Below the pieces are notes generated by a model, which had not been told where the DNA came from, made no database searches, and saw nothing but the letters and a program-made list of their open reading frames with translations. From Candidatus Obscuribacterales bacterium (GTDB taxonomy: Bacteria > Cyanobacteriota > Vampirovibrionia > Obscuribacterales > Obscuribacteraceae): 64,000 nt of DNA. This document shows positions 41,831 to 50,688 of this stretch, one piece after another. Both the position numbers and the translations under genes were made by a program. The number at the start of each line of letters is the position of its first letter. The stretch's first letter is position 1. The stretch spans positions 1 to 64,000 of the forward strand of contig JAKFVQ010000004.1 in NCBI GenBank assembly GCA_021732085.1, given 5' to 3'.

Positions 41831-43201
41831 ATGAGCAGAAAGTTCATACGCAGAACAACTATTGATGCGCCCGCGGAATTGTTATTCGCATGGCACAAAA
41901 ACCCAGTCGCCTTCGGCAGACTGGAACCCCCCTTTCAAAAGGTTGATGTCATTGAAAAGGTCGGAGGAATAGAAGATGGGGCGAATGTAACTGTCGGAAT
42001 TCCTGCAGGACCAATAAAAATCATTTGGAAACTTGCACACCGGAATTATCAGGAAGGACGGCAGTTCACAGATTATCAGCTATCAGGTCCCTTCAAATCG
42101 TGGGAACACACTCATTCATTCCTGCCAACAGAAAACAATCAATCAATTCTGGAAGATGCCATAGAATATGAGTTGCCGTTCGCTCCAATTTCTGAAATAT
42201 TCGTCGGAAGCTACATAGATCAACAATTAGATCGCCTTTTCCGTTACCGTCACGCAGTTACAGCACACGATTTACAGCTCTTGAGCCGGCAGAAAGGACA
42301 GCAAGGTATGCGCATTGCAATCACAGGAGCTACTGGACTAATTGGCAAAAGTCTCGTAAACCTGCTAGCCGGGCAAGGTCACGAAGTCTTCAGGCTGACG
42401 CGCAACAGAAGCAATGATGCGCACGATATCTTTTGGGATCCAAACGCCGGATCGCTGGACGCATCAGCGCTCGAGGGGATGGATGCTGTAGTCCACCTTG
42501 CAGGTGAAAGCGTCGGACAGGTGTGGACGAAGGAAATCAAGCAACGCATTCGCGAGAGTCGCGAAAGAGGAACAAGCCTTATCGCAAAGACCCTAGCCAA
42601 ACTGCAGAAGAAACCTTCTGTTTTTGTATGTGCTTCAGCGATTGGATATTACGGAGATCGGGGCTCCGAGCCGCTAAATGAAAATAGCGCTGTCGGCAGA
42701 GGTTTTCTTGCCGAAGTAGTCAGGGACTGGGAAATCGCGTCCCAACCAGCCGCAGAAGCGGGCATACGAACAGTCAATATGAGATTTGGAGTTGTCTTAA
42801 GCCCCGAAGGCGGAGCATTAAAGCAGATGCTACCGCCTTTCCAGATGGGCGCCGGCGGTAACCTGGGGCACGGGCAACAATATTTCAGTTGGATTTCGCG
42901 AGCTGACGCAGTTAGTGCAGTACTGTTCGCAATAGAGACCCCAACTTTGGAAGGTCCAGTCAACATTGTCTCGCCAAACCCTGTCAGCAACGCCGAATTC
43001 ACTAAAGCGCTGGGCAAAGTACTCGGGCGCCCTACTATCTTTCCAGTTCCGGCAATAGCAGCGCGTATGATATTCGGCGAGATGGCTGATGAGATGCTTC
43101 TTGGCGGAGCGAAGATCTTTCCGCTAAAACTGCAGCAAGCAAAATATCCCTTCCAGTTCCCCACCATAGAATCAGCCCTGAGGCACGAATTGGGTCGCTG
43201 A
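41831..43201 (+). CDS. SRPBCC domain fused to a TIGR01777-type SDR epimerase
   Basis: A 456-residue fusion. Residues 1-155 have the SRPBCC/START-like ligand pocket pattern (TIDAPAELLFAWHKN; GPFKSWEHTHSFLP). Residues 160-456 form the YfcH/TIGR01777 SDR: ITGATGLIGKSL, VHLAGESV, SASAIGYYGDRG-type block (CASAIGYYGDRGSE), MRFGVVLSPEGG and the family end VPAIAARMIFGEMADEMLL. The SDR lies 3' of a lipid- or polyketide-cyclase-like pocket, a known fusion. The substrate of this family is not known. The ATG at 41831 lacks a strong ribosome-binding site. Confidence 0.88.
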   Translation: MSRKFIRRTTIDAPAELLFAWHKNPVAFGRLEPPFQKVDVIEKVGGIEDGANVTVGIPAGPIKIIWKLAHRNYQEGRQFTDYQLSGPFKSWEHTHSFLPTENNQSILEDAIEYELPFAPISEIFVGSYIDQQLDRLFRYRHAVTAHDLQLLSRQKGQQGMRIAITGATGLIGKSLVNLLAGQGHEVFRLTRNRSNDAHDIFWDPNAGSLDASALEGMDAVVHLAGESVGQVWTKEIKQRIRESRERGTSLIAKTLAKLQKKPSVFVCASAIGYYGDRGSEPLNENSAVGRGFLAEVVRDWEIASQPAAEAGIRTVNMRFGVVLSPEGGALKQMLPPFQMGAGGNLGHGQQYFSWISRADAVSAVLFAIETPTLEGPVNIVSPNPVSNAEFTKALGKVLGRPTIFPVPAIAARMIFGEMADEMLLGGAKIFPLKLQQAKYPFQFPTIESALRHELGR

Positions 43202-43472
43202 AGTTTTCTTTCTCGCTCATCACTACTTCCTCACAAATTGTGCCTAAACTCACGGCATCAACGAGATGAGGAACACAGCTATGAATACCAGAAAAAACAT
43301 CGAAAACGAAAACGTCGAAGCCAAGTCCCAAATTTTGTCAATCTCCGGACGTTCTAAGAAGGTTAATTGTGATACACTGAGCGCCCTCGCTCCGCAAGAA
43401 AACAATTGTCAGGCGAAATTGGTCGAACTGAAATTCGACCGAGCAGAAACATACAATTTAGAGGAAGCAGTA

Positions 43473-44429
43473 ATGGCAGAACAAGTAATAGGCGGCCAAA
43501 TCGTTTCTGCAATTACCACCACCATTGGTGCTCCTGCAGATGTAGATCAAGACAAATTCCTCCCACTCGTTATGAAGTTAGCGATGTCGGGAGCCAGAGC
43601 TCAAGGCTTCTGGAGCGGCGATCTTGAAGCACCAGTTCATGCTGGTGACGAATGGGTACTGATCCAACGATTCAAACAAGAAAAAGATGCAGTTGCATTT
43701 GCCCAATCAGATGCACGCAAACAAGTTTTATCCGAACTCAAAGGACTCGCAGCAGCAAAGCCAGTTGAAGTAACTGAAACATCATCAATGGATAAACGTG
43801 CCGATATCACATCCGGTATCATCACCGAAATCAAAGAAGGAATGGAAGCAGCATACTTCGACTGGGAATACAAAGTTCAAGTCGTACAAGCTAAACAACC
43901 GGGATACAGAGGAACATACTTCCAACCACCGTCTGCATCCAAGCCACGTCAGTGGGCAACGATGTTGCACTTCGACAAGCCCGAGTCAATGGAGCGCTGG
44001 TTTACAAGCAACGAACGGAAGGCTCTCCTTGAAGAGCAAGTAAACTTCGTGAACTCCACACAAATAAAATCACTGCAATCGTCCTTCCCAGGATGGTTCC
44101 CAGTCGACAATGCAGGCGATCCACCGGCTGTATACAAAACTGCTTTGCTTGTACTGCTTGGTCTTTTCCCGACTGTTATGCTCGAAATCAAATTTCTGGC
44201 ACCGCTTCTGAGCGGACTGAATCCAGCTGTAGGCAACTTCCTCAGCCTTGTACTCAGCGTAATCGTAACAACATATCTAACGACACCGGTATTCATTCAA
44301 TGGTTTACCTGGTGGCTAGTTCCACAAGACAAGTCTCAAAAATTGCAATCCGATATCAAAGGTAACGCAATTCTAGCCGGCTTGTTCTTGGCAGAAATCG
44401 CTCTGATGTGGAACCTGCTCCTTAAGTAA
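43473..44429 (+). CDS. Membrane protein with antibiotic-biosynthesis-monooxygenase-like domains
   Basis: A 318-residue protein. Its N-terminal half holds two ferredoxin-like modules of ABM type (EWVLIQRFKQEKDAVAFAQSDAR; PRQWATMLHFDKPESMERWFTSNERKALL). Three or four C-terminal membrane helices follow. Related COG3224 proteins have the same layout. ABM domains can oxidise aromatic compounds without a cofactor, or only bind ligands. ATG 43473 has GAGGAAG five bases upstream; an upstream ATG at 43266 would add 69 unlike residues. It is 25 bases before the FAD oxidase. Confidence 0.75.
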   Translation: MAEQVIGGQIVSAITTTIGAPADVDQDKFLPLVMKLAMSGARAQGFWSGDLEAPVHAGDEWVLIQRFKQEKDAVAFAQSDARKQVLSELKGLAAAKPVEVTETSSMDKRADITSGIITEIKEGMEAAYFDWEYKVQVVQAKQPGYRGTYFQPPSASKPRQWATMLHFDKPESMERWFTSNERKALLEEQVNFVNSTQIKSLQSSFPGWFPVDNAGDPPAVYKTALLVLLGLFPTVMLEIKFLAPLLSGLNPAVGNFLSLVLSVIVTTYLTTPVFIQWFTWWLVPQDKSQKLQSDIKGNAILAGLFLAEIALMWNLLLK

Positions 44430-44454
44430 TGAAGCACAACAATAAGAGGACACG

Positions 44455-46053
44455 ATGGGAACCGACGATAACAATAGCGAGACAAAAAATGCGGACACGG
44501 AAAACAACTCTGTCGAAAGCGAATTGAATAGAAGAGACTTTCTAACCGCAGGAATAGGATTGGCCGGATCGTTGATCGTCGGTTCCAATATCATAAACAA
44601 CCCAGCGTTAGCTGAAGAAACCGCAAAGGGGGCAGGCAAAATGACAAACACGACAAGTGTAATAAAGAATTTCAAAGGCACGGTGCTCACACCGCAAGAC
44701 GCAGAATTCAAAACACAACTGTACGATGTCTGGAATAAACTTGTCCCTCTGGACCGTGTTCCGCAAATGATTGTGATCGTGAACGACGAAGATGATGTTA
44801 TTGAAGCAGTCAAATACGCTCGCGAAAAAGGAATGAAAGTCAGCGTGCGTGGCGGCGGTCACAACTGGTGCAATCCATCTATTCGCAACAGCGGAATGAT
44901 GATCGATTTGACCAATCTGAACAAAGTAATTTCGATTGATGCGAAGAACAAGAAAGCGATTACTCAACCAATCGTAAGCAACCGTGATATGCAGAAAGCG
45001 CTCAATGCCCAAGGTCTTTCCTATCCAACCGGACATTGCCCGCAAGTGAAAATGAGCGGCTACCTGCTCAGCGGTGGCATGTCGTGGAACCAAGGAGTCT
45101 GGGGACCCGGCGTCGGAAGCATCGATGCAATCGAATTGATAACACCTGAAGGCAAGCGCATCACGGCAAGCGCTAAAGAGAATCGAGACTACTTCTGGAT
45201 GATGCGCGGAGCCGGATGCGGAACTTTCGGTATCGCAATTCGCTATCACCTCAATTTGTACGATCTACCAAAATACATTGCAGGCAATGCATACTACCTT
45301 CCAATTTCGGAAGTGGCAAATGCAGCGAACTGGCTCGAAGCTAACGCGAAGAAACTAGATCCTTCAATTGAGCTTAGTTTGTGGTTGCAAGAAGCACCAG
45401 CTAATCTTCAAGATAAGTGCAAAGCAGATAACGGCAAGTGCGCGGCTATTACTGCGACGTGCTTTGCCAATACTGAGGAAGAAGCAAAAACCAGACTCAA
45501 ACCATTCGACGACATGCCGTTCATGGACAAGTGCCTTTCAAAATCGATAATGGACAAATTCACGTTTGAGAACCTGTTCGATATTTCCGGTTCAATCTTC
45601 CCAGAACACGGCAGAAACGAAGTAAATGCAATGTTCTCCGATTCGAAATTCGCAGACATAATGAATGCGGTCACGCCGCACTTCGTGAAGACGCCATCGA
45701 AGCATACAGTCTTGATGTATGCGATCTTCACCGGTCCAAACGTACCTCAGCCCACCCCGAAAGACGCCGCATTCAGCATGAACGGACATTATTACGGTGG
45801 ACCATGGACATACTGGAAAACCGAAGGTGAAGATCCTGAAAATCGCGCATGGCAAAAGAAGTGCATCGAGATTCTCAACCCATTCACCAAAGGCTACTAT
45901 GTCAGCGAAACCGACACAGTAACCTATCCCGACCACGCACCAAAAGCGTTCCAAAACGGGAACTTCGCAAAGATCGCCGAACTTCGCAAGAAGCACGATC
46001 CAACAGGCGTATTCTTCGACTACGAAGAAGGACTAGCTGCGAACAAAGGCTAA
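44455..46053 (+). CDS. Tat-exported FAD-linked oxidase of the berberine-bridge type
   Basis: A 532-residue oxidoreductase. The twin-arginine signal is NRRDFLTAGIGLAGSL. The FAD-binding PCMH domain has VSVRGGGHNWCNPS, where histidine of GGGH is the usual covalent FAD site, and PTGHCPQVKMSGYLLSGGMS, whose cysteine could give the second covalent link. The C-terminal FFDYEEGLAANKG-type end matches berberine bridge enzymes. It probably oxidises sugars, alcohols or aromatic amines with O2. It lies 25 bases after the ABM protein gene and ends before a clear terminator. Confidence 0.87.
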   Translation: MGTDDNNSETKNADTENNSVESELNRRDFLTAGIGLAGSLIVGSNIINNPALAEETAKGAGKMTNTTSVIKNFKGTVLTPQDAEFKTQLYDVWNKLVPLDRVPQMIVIVNDEDDVIEAVKYAREKGMKVSVRGGGHNWCNPSIRNSGMMIDLTNLNKVISIDAKNKKAITQPIVSNRDMQKALNAQGLSYPTGHCPQVKMSGYLLSGGMSWNQGVWGPGVGSIDAIELITPEGKRITASAKENRDYFWMMRGAGCGTFGIAIRYHLNLYDLPKYIAGNAYYLPISEVANAANWLEANAKKLDPSIELSLWLQEAPANLQDKCKADNGKCAAITATCFANTEEEAKTRLKPFDDMPFMDKCLSKSIMDKFTFENLFDISGSIFPEHGRNEVNAMFSDSKFADIMNAVTPHFVKTPSKHTVLMYAIFTGPNVPQPTPKDAAFSMNGHYYGGPWTYWKTEGEDPENRAWQKKCIEILNPFTKGYYVSETDTVTYPDHAPKAFQNGNFAKIAELRKKHDPTGVFFDYEEGLAANKG

Positions 46054-46074
46054 GAACCAGTTTCCAAATTCTCG

Positions 46075-46110
46075 AAGAGGAATGTTGCCCCGCGCAGCAT
46101 TCCTCTTTTT
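46075..46110 (+). terminator. Terminator of the FAD oxidase gene
   Basis: AAGAGGAATG (46075-46084) pairs with CATTCCTCTT (46098-46107), followed by TTTTT. The same AAGAGGAA...TTCCTCTT hairpin recurs in the two 92-bp repeats nearby. Confidence 0.85.
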
Positions 46111-46121
46111 ATTCATGCATT

Positions 46122-46213
46122 CCAAAAAGCTTTAAGAGGAACGATGCCCGAGCGCATCATTCCTCTTCGATTAGCTCGCCGACTTTCTGGGTTCGGGGTT
46201 CGTCAGCGATAAA
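46122..46213. repeat. 92-bp direct repeat, copy A
   Basis: It is nearly identical (about nine in ten bases) to copy B at 48802-48894, in the same orientation. It contains an AAGAGGAAC...TTCCTCTT hairpin, then TTAGCTCGCCGACTTTCTGG and GGTTCGGGGTTCGTCAGCG. The two copies bracket the kinase-TPR gene. Confidence 0.9.
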
Positions 46214-46509
46214 ATTGTTTAGCAGGTGGTCGTCATCTGCGATTGATAAGATAATACTCGGGGATGTTGGCAAAGTACGGTCAAAGTTTTGGCAAAAAAT
46301 CGGCTTTCGGTCGCTCCTAGCCGACCGCCCGCTGGTCGTGGCAGATTATTGCAAAGCCAGTGCGCGTTATCGAAGGACTTCGCTGCCGGTGCGCGCACCT
46401 GGACGGACTTCGCGTCAAGCGAGGCGATCGCGTGCCCCCGCACGGACCTTCCAAGCGCCCAAAGGTGTTAGGATATCTGGAGCGCACGAACTTGCGGATA
46501 AGCCTGCAA
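46214..46509. other. Non-coding spacer before the kinase-TPR gene
   Basis: Two TTGGCA words (46267 and 46289) sit within 30 bases. The region resembles, in word content, the TTGGCA-rich spacer at 49.3-49.6 kb. Codon-like frames are open by chance only. I see no good sigma-70 promoter. Confidence 0.4.
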
Positions 46510-48549
46510 ATGATGGATGACCAGATCCAAAAACTGGATACTCAGCAATCCCTAAAAGTGGGACAGTTATTCGCCGATGTTTATAGAATCGTCGGCTGGA
46601 TCGGTCAAGGCGCAAATGGAACAGTTTTGGAAGCCGAGCACACGCTACTATCCCGACATGTAGCGCTCAAGATCTTCCCCGCTGAGATCTTGGCTGATGC
46701 GGATGCTACTCGCCGTTTTAACAACGAAGCAAAGGCTATCGCCAAACTAGACCATCAAAATATCGTGAAAGCGACAGCAGCTGGAATCAGCAGCGACGGA
46801 ATCCCTTTTATAGCCACAGAGCTCGTAGAAGGAAAGACTCTTGAATCCATACTTGAGCAAAACGCTGGTTTTATCAAAAGAGAGCCACTTCTAAATATCT
46901 TCAACCAGATCTTTGATGCACTCTCATACGCGCATGAGCAAGGGATTGTGCATCGAGATTTGAAGCCATCGAACGTAATGATTACCGAGTCCGGTGAAGT
47001 CAAAATTTTGGATTTCGGAATAGCAAAATTCCTGAGCGCCAACCCACAAGATAAGACAGCGACAAGGCTCTTAATGGGGAGCCCCGCATACATGAGCCCA
47101 GAGCAAGCAGGCAATAAACCGGTCGATCATCGTTCGGATATTTATTCACTCGGCGTACTGCTCTTTCGTTGCGTGTCAGGGAAATTGCCGTTTGAGGCGG
47201 ATAGCGATCTCATGATGATGTATCAGCATCAAAACAGTGCAGCACCAAAGCTCTCACTACCTAAAGAGTCAGACATTAATGCTGATCTTATGAATGCGCT
47301 CGTTCAACGCTGCTTGGCAAAAGATCCAAATGATCGGTATGCGAAAGTTTCCGAACTTCAAGTCGATCTCAACAGGATGGCAAACATCGAAGTTCCCTCT
47401 AAAAACTTCGAACAGCAGGGAATCTCCAAAAAGACCATCACAAATTTGCTCTGCTCAACCCTTTTGATAGCAGGTCTTCTTTGCTATTTTGGTTTTTCTC
47501 CCAAAACGAAGAAGGTCGAGAATCAACCCGCAAGAATTGAGCAAAAACAAGCGCTTAGTTCAGAACAAAAGGACGAAAGAGAAAGTTCGCACCGAACCAG
47601 TGAGGGAAAGATTTCGCTCAATAGCTCTAATGCGGAATTTCTGATATGGCGCGCACGAAATTTCTATCATAGCTCCGAGCATAAAGAGCATCCGGCAGAA
47701 CGGCTAGCTCTTTGCCAAAAATCGGTGCAGACCTACGATAAAGCACTGGCGGTGCTGTTTAAAAAACCAGACAATTATTTGCACTATCTAGCAAATGTAG
47801 GCAAGTGTCGAGCCTTGGGACATCGATTATTGGCAGATCAGAGGCTCGGCTCCGTAACAGAGGAAAGAGCAGAAGAAATAAATACACAAAGAATGCGTTT
47901 ATTGAGCGCAGCCTATGGACTTGTGCCCAGAAATTCGTACGAAGCTGGTGTTATTTCAAGAGAACTAGGTATCATCCTGATCGCGTTGAATAAGCCGGAC
48001 GTAGCCCGAGAAGAATTGAATAAGGCTATCAATTTGAGAGAGGCTCAAGCAGAGTGGTCACCCGATTCCGAAAGATATGCAGACAGAGATGACTTCAAAG
48101 AAGCCGACAAACCTGTCGATCTGCTCATTGCGTATTGCGCATTGATCAAGATTGAAAAAGAGCGCGGAGATAAGAAGCGCGTGCTCGATCTCTACAAGCG
48201 ATTTTGGCAAGCCAGCAAAACAATCGTCAATTCAAGCGAAGAAGCGTTCATGAAAGAGCTGGTTCAATATCCTTTGTTGCTGGGTAGCGCCGGTAAGAAA
48301 GCGGAAGCATTCGAGGTCCTCCAGAATCTCGTCGACCAATCATGTAGTGAAAAACACTTGGGCGATAAGACAGCTGATTTCCTGACGATCGCGCAAGCGT
48401 ATGCTACTTTGGGAAATAAGAGCAAAGCGCTCGAACTGGTACAAACAGCTGAAGATGACATCGCAAAAGTTTCGCCGCTGAATGCCAGGCTCACTGATGT
48501 TCTCGCCCGCGCGAAGCAAGTTAGGGTAGAGATCAACAGTCGAACTTAA
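46510..48549 (+). CDS. Ser/Thr protein kinase with TPR C-terminus
   Basis: A 679-residue protein. The kinase domain is at ~25-290: IGQGANGTVLEAE, HVALKIFP with the ATP lysine, FNNEAKAIAKLDHQNIVK, catalytic loop IVHRDLKPSNVMI and LDFGIAKF, then SPEQAG. All key residues are canonical, unlike the two kinases at 27-31 kb. A membrane helix follows near 320 (ITNLLCSTLLIAGLLCYFGF). An extracytoplasmic helical region with TPR-like units comes next (YALVPRNSYEAGV..., LLGSAGKKAEAFEVLQNLV). It resembles PknB-type sensing kinases. The start pair ATG ATG at 46510 has only a weak GGATAAG upstream; the frame is open back to 46360. Confidence 0.85.
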   Translation: MMDDQIQKLDTQQSLKVGQLFADVYRIVGWIGQGANGTVLEAEHTLLSRHVALKIFPAEILADADATRRFNNEAKAIAKLDHQNIVKATAAGISSDGIPFIATELVEGKTLESILEQNAGFIKREPLLNIFNQIFDALSYAHEQGIVHRDLKPSNVMITESGEVKILDFGIAKFLSANPQDKTATRLLMGSPAYMSPEQAGNKPVDHRSDIYSLGVLLFRCVSGKLPFEADSDLMMMYQHQNSAAPKLSLPKESDINADLMNALVQRCLAKDPNDRYAKVSELQVDLNRMANIEVPSKNFEQQGISKKTITNLLCSTLLIAGLLCYFGFSPKTKKVENQPARIEQKQALSSEQKDERESSHRTSEGKISLNSSNAEFLIWRARNFYHSSEHKEHPAERLALCQKSVQTYDKALAVLFKKPDNYLHYLANVGKCRALGHRLLADQRLGSVTEERAEEINTQRMRLLSAAYGLVPRNSYEAGVISRELGIILIALNKPDVAREELNKAINLREAQAEWSPDSERYADRDDFKEADKPVDLLIAYCALIKIEKERGDKKRVLDLYKRFWQASKTIVNSSEEAFMKELVQYPLLLGSAGKKAEAFEVLQNLVDQSCSEKHLGDKTADFLTIAQAYATLGNKSKALELVQTAEDDIAKVSPLNARLTDVLARAKQVRVEINSRT

Positions 48550-48582
48550 TATCCAGAGTGCTGACACCTTGCCCCGTGCAAA

Positions 48583-48677
48583 ATCGAATATTTTGAAGGT
48601 CAATAATATGTCGTATTCGGCATATCAGTCGAAAATATGCCTTATAAGACATATTTTCGCTGGTAAAAATATTCGAT
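48583..48677. repeat. Nested inverted-repeat element
   Basis: The outer arms ATCGAATATTTT (48583-48594) and its exact complement (48666-48677) enclose a 30-bp near-perfect palindrome (48630-48659). The arms of that palindrome are CGAAAATATG and CATATTTTCG around CTTATAAG, with one mismatched pair. It lies 34 bases after the kinase stop and could form a long stem or a bound operator. It also resembles a small MITE-like element. Confidence 0.7.
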
Positions 48678-48801
48678 ACTCGCTTTGTGCCATCGTCAAA
48701 GGTTCGTTCTCAACGAATAGAAAGGAACGAATAGAAAGGACTTACAAAGCGTCGCGTAGAAAAGGGCTTTGCAGAGTCAAAATGGCAGAGCCGCAATCAA
48801 G

Positions 48802-48894
48802 CCAAAAAGCTCTAAGAGGAATGATGCCCGAGTGCACCATTCCTCTTCAATTAGCTCGCCGACTTTTCTGGGTTCGGGGTTCGTCAGCGATAAA
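48802..48894. repeat. 92-bp direct repeat, copy B
   Basis: Second copy of the repeat at 46122-46213, 255 bases after the kinase stop. The hairpin is AAGAGGAATGATGC...CCATTCCTCTT. It ends 11 bases before the small zinc-ribbon gene's stop. The rest of the 48550-48904 stretch holds only the nested inverted-repeat element and short GAATAGAAAGG duplications. Confidence 0.9.
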
Positions 48895-48904
48895 CTTACG
48901 ATTC

Positions 48905-49249
48905 TTATTTCACCGGCATTGCTTTTCTGAGCATATCTGGTGATTTGATTTCGACTCCGCAGTCGCCACATTTGGGGAGGTAGCCTTCCCACTTAGCGGA
49001 TTGGATAACGTGACCATAGTTGTGGCACATTGCGTTCTTGCGCTCAGCCTTAACTGGTGTGGTCATGAGGGTTACGAGACCCTGAAGGTAGGAGCCGATG
49101 ACTTCCATCGCTCTGCGACCGGAATTCCCCCGTCGGACGCCAACCGACTTAAGAGTGATCATTTCTTCGCGAGTAATACGACGCGAACTTGTGCCGCCCG
49201 TGACATTGCAGCAGGTGGACTTTGTAGAGAAAGTTGCATTGTTAATCAT
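48905..49249 (-). CDS. Small zinc-ribbon-like protein
   Basis: A 114-residue protein. The C-terminal third has a putative zinc site: MCHNYGHVIQ followed by LPKCGDCGVEI, that is C-H...H...C-x2-C. The N-terminal half is Ser/Thr/Arg-rich and basic (SSRRITREEM; RRGNSGRR), so nucleic acid binding is possible. The start is uncertain and MITLKSVGVRRG is an alternative. No family recognised. Confidence 0.5.
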   Translation of the reverse strand: MINNATFSTKSTCCNVTGGTSSRRITREEMITLKSVGVRRGNSGRRAMEVIGSYLQGLVTLMTTPVKAERKNAMCHNYGHVIQSAKWEGYLPKCGDCGVEIKSPDMLRKAMPVK

Positions 49250-49831
49250 TTTACAAACCCAAGCCTTTTAGAACCCCTCGAAGCGTGTTACCCGCACGCC
49301 CCTCTCATGTCTAAGAGAATACTCATATCCCTTGGCAGAGTCCGGGCAAAAATTTGGCATAATTTTGGCATGTCAAGCAGCGCTTCCGACGACGAAAAAC
49401 TGGGCATTTCGAGACGTTTTTCATGCTATCAATGTCAGCGGGTTGGGTCAAAACTGCCAAATCCTTCCTATATATGGATCGAATTTTGGCAATTGAGAGT
49501 CAAATTTGGCAGAGCTCGGAATCCAGAAAGCCGTTTTTGGCTGGCGGATTGTCCTGGGTGATTTATTGGCAAAGCCCCGAAGGCTTGGCTTGGGTTCGGG
49601 GAGCTGCCAATGAAGAGACTATAGAAGGTGAAACGGGCGAAAGCAGGTCGCGGGCCGGTCTTTTTTGGGTCGCTGGATAAGTTTGCAGCGCCCAAGATTC
49701 GACATCCAAACAGATGTAACTGGGTCAATAAAGACTGATTAAACCGTGGAAAGCGTCAGCCACTTGATTTACAAGAATGCGCGCAAAAATTCGCGCTCGA
49801 CTTGGTTACTCTTAGCTTTGAGCTCCCCGAT
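49250..49831. other. TTGGCA-rich intergenic spacer
   Basis: I see no credible gene here. Eight copies of TTGGCA or its complement lie at 49332, 49354, 49365, 49455, 49486, 49506, 49566 and 49605, six on the plus strand and two on the minus. A chance count for 300 bases on both strands would be well under one. Several are in AATTTTGGCA or AAATTTGGCA contexts. Two further copies lie before the kinase at 46.3 kb. They could be binding sites of a regulator, or decayed pieces of one repeat. Confidence 0.6.
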
Positions 49832-50305
49832 TTAATAGAAAGTCTCTTGAGACTCGTGGTGGTGAGCTTCTTGGGTCTTCGGAGCTGGCGGAACCCAGAT
49901 AACGCTTCTACGGTCACCCGCCCACATCTCGACCTCACTCTTGGGTCCAGCAAGCCAATCGGCATTATGACCACCGACGGGCGGCGCAGGAAATTTCATG
50001 GCAACTTGCTTGCGGTGAGAGCTTGAGCGCGAGTTCTTTTTGCTTGCCTTCGGGGCGGCGGCGACAGCGGGCTCTTGCTGCTCGGGTACCAGGGTCGAAG
50101 CATCAACCACCGAGGTCACAGTGGCTGGAATGGCTTCAGACGGCGCTGGCGTAGATTGAGCCGGTGTCTTAATAGCGAGTTGACTGGGCTTTTTCACCGA
50201 ATCATAAATCAGGAACAAAATGGCTGCTGCAGCCAGACCGACAACGCCTACGAGCAATATGACGAGCCTTTGCTTTGCGCGCGTTGGATTTTGTTCAAAA
50301 GACAT
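49832..50305 (-). CDS. Membrane-anchored hypothetical protein
   Basis: A 157-residue protein with one N-terminal membrane helix (LVILLVGVVGLAAAAILFLIY). A Pro/Ala/Ser/Thr-rich linker and a basic region (KKNSRSSSHRKQ) follow. The tail has tryptophan and proline motifs (NADWLAGPKSEVEMWAGDRR; IWVPPAPKTQE). No known domain. Confidence 0.6.
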   Translation of the reverse strand: MSFEQNPTRAKQRLVILLVGVVGLAAAAILFLIYDSVKKPSQLAIKTPAQSTPAPSEAIPATVTSVVDASTLVPEQQEPAVAAAPKASKKNSRSSSHRKQVAMKFPAPPVGGHNADWLAGPKSEVEMWAGDRRSVIWVPPAPKTQEAHHHESQETFY

Positions 50306-50688
50306 AGTTAGCTCCCAATTCCTGGTGAACAGCCGAATGACTGTAGCTACTTATTATGAAGCTTGTCAGGTCTTTGATCGTGAGACAGGTTCAATCATTC
50401 AATGCGAACACAACGCATGCCGGAGCTTTCCGCCTTTCATTGCATAGGATTTATGTATCCGATCGCTACTGATTCACATCGATTCTCTTCGTCCATTCGC
50501 ATAGGTCCATAACGATATGAGTACTCAAAATATTCGGGCGACGTTGAGCTCATACTCGAATTCACATTGAACAGCTTGTTCAATTTTCTGAATTCAATTT
50601 TGCAAACCATTGTGGGCACGCCGTTCATTTTTCGTTCGTCAAGTTCGACGGCTTTAGATTAAGGGCAAGGCGTTTAATGGGCGTTAAA
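50306..50688. other. Intergenic region with one doubtful small frame
   Basis: A minus-strand frame at 50437-50628 could encode 63 residues (start MNGVPTMVCK), but no ribosome-binding site precedes it and no homology is apparent. The region also holds a run of AT-rich sequence with no strong promoter or repeat. Confidence 0.3.

Noticed and set aside
44608..45249. Open frame of 213 codons opposite the FAD oxidase
   Set aside because: Antisense to a strongly supported gene, with no start site and an unlikely cysteine/histidine-rich composition.
49001..49561. Open frame of 186 codons over the zinc-ribbon gene and spacer
   Set aside because: It runs through non-coding TTGGCA repeats and antisense to a better candidate; no homology and no ribosome-binding site.
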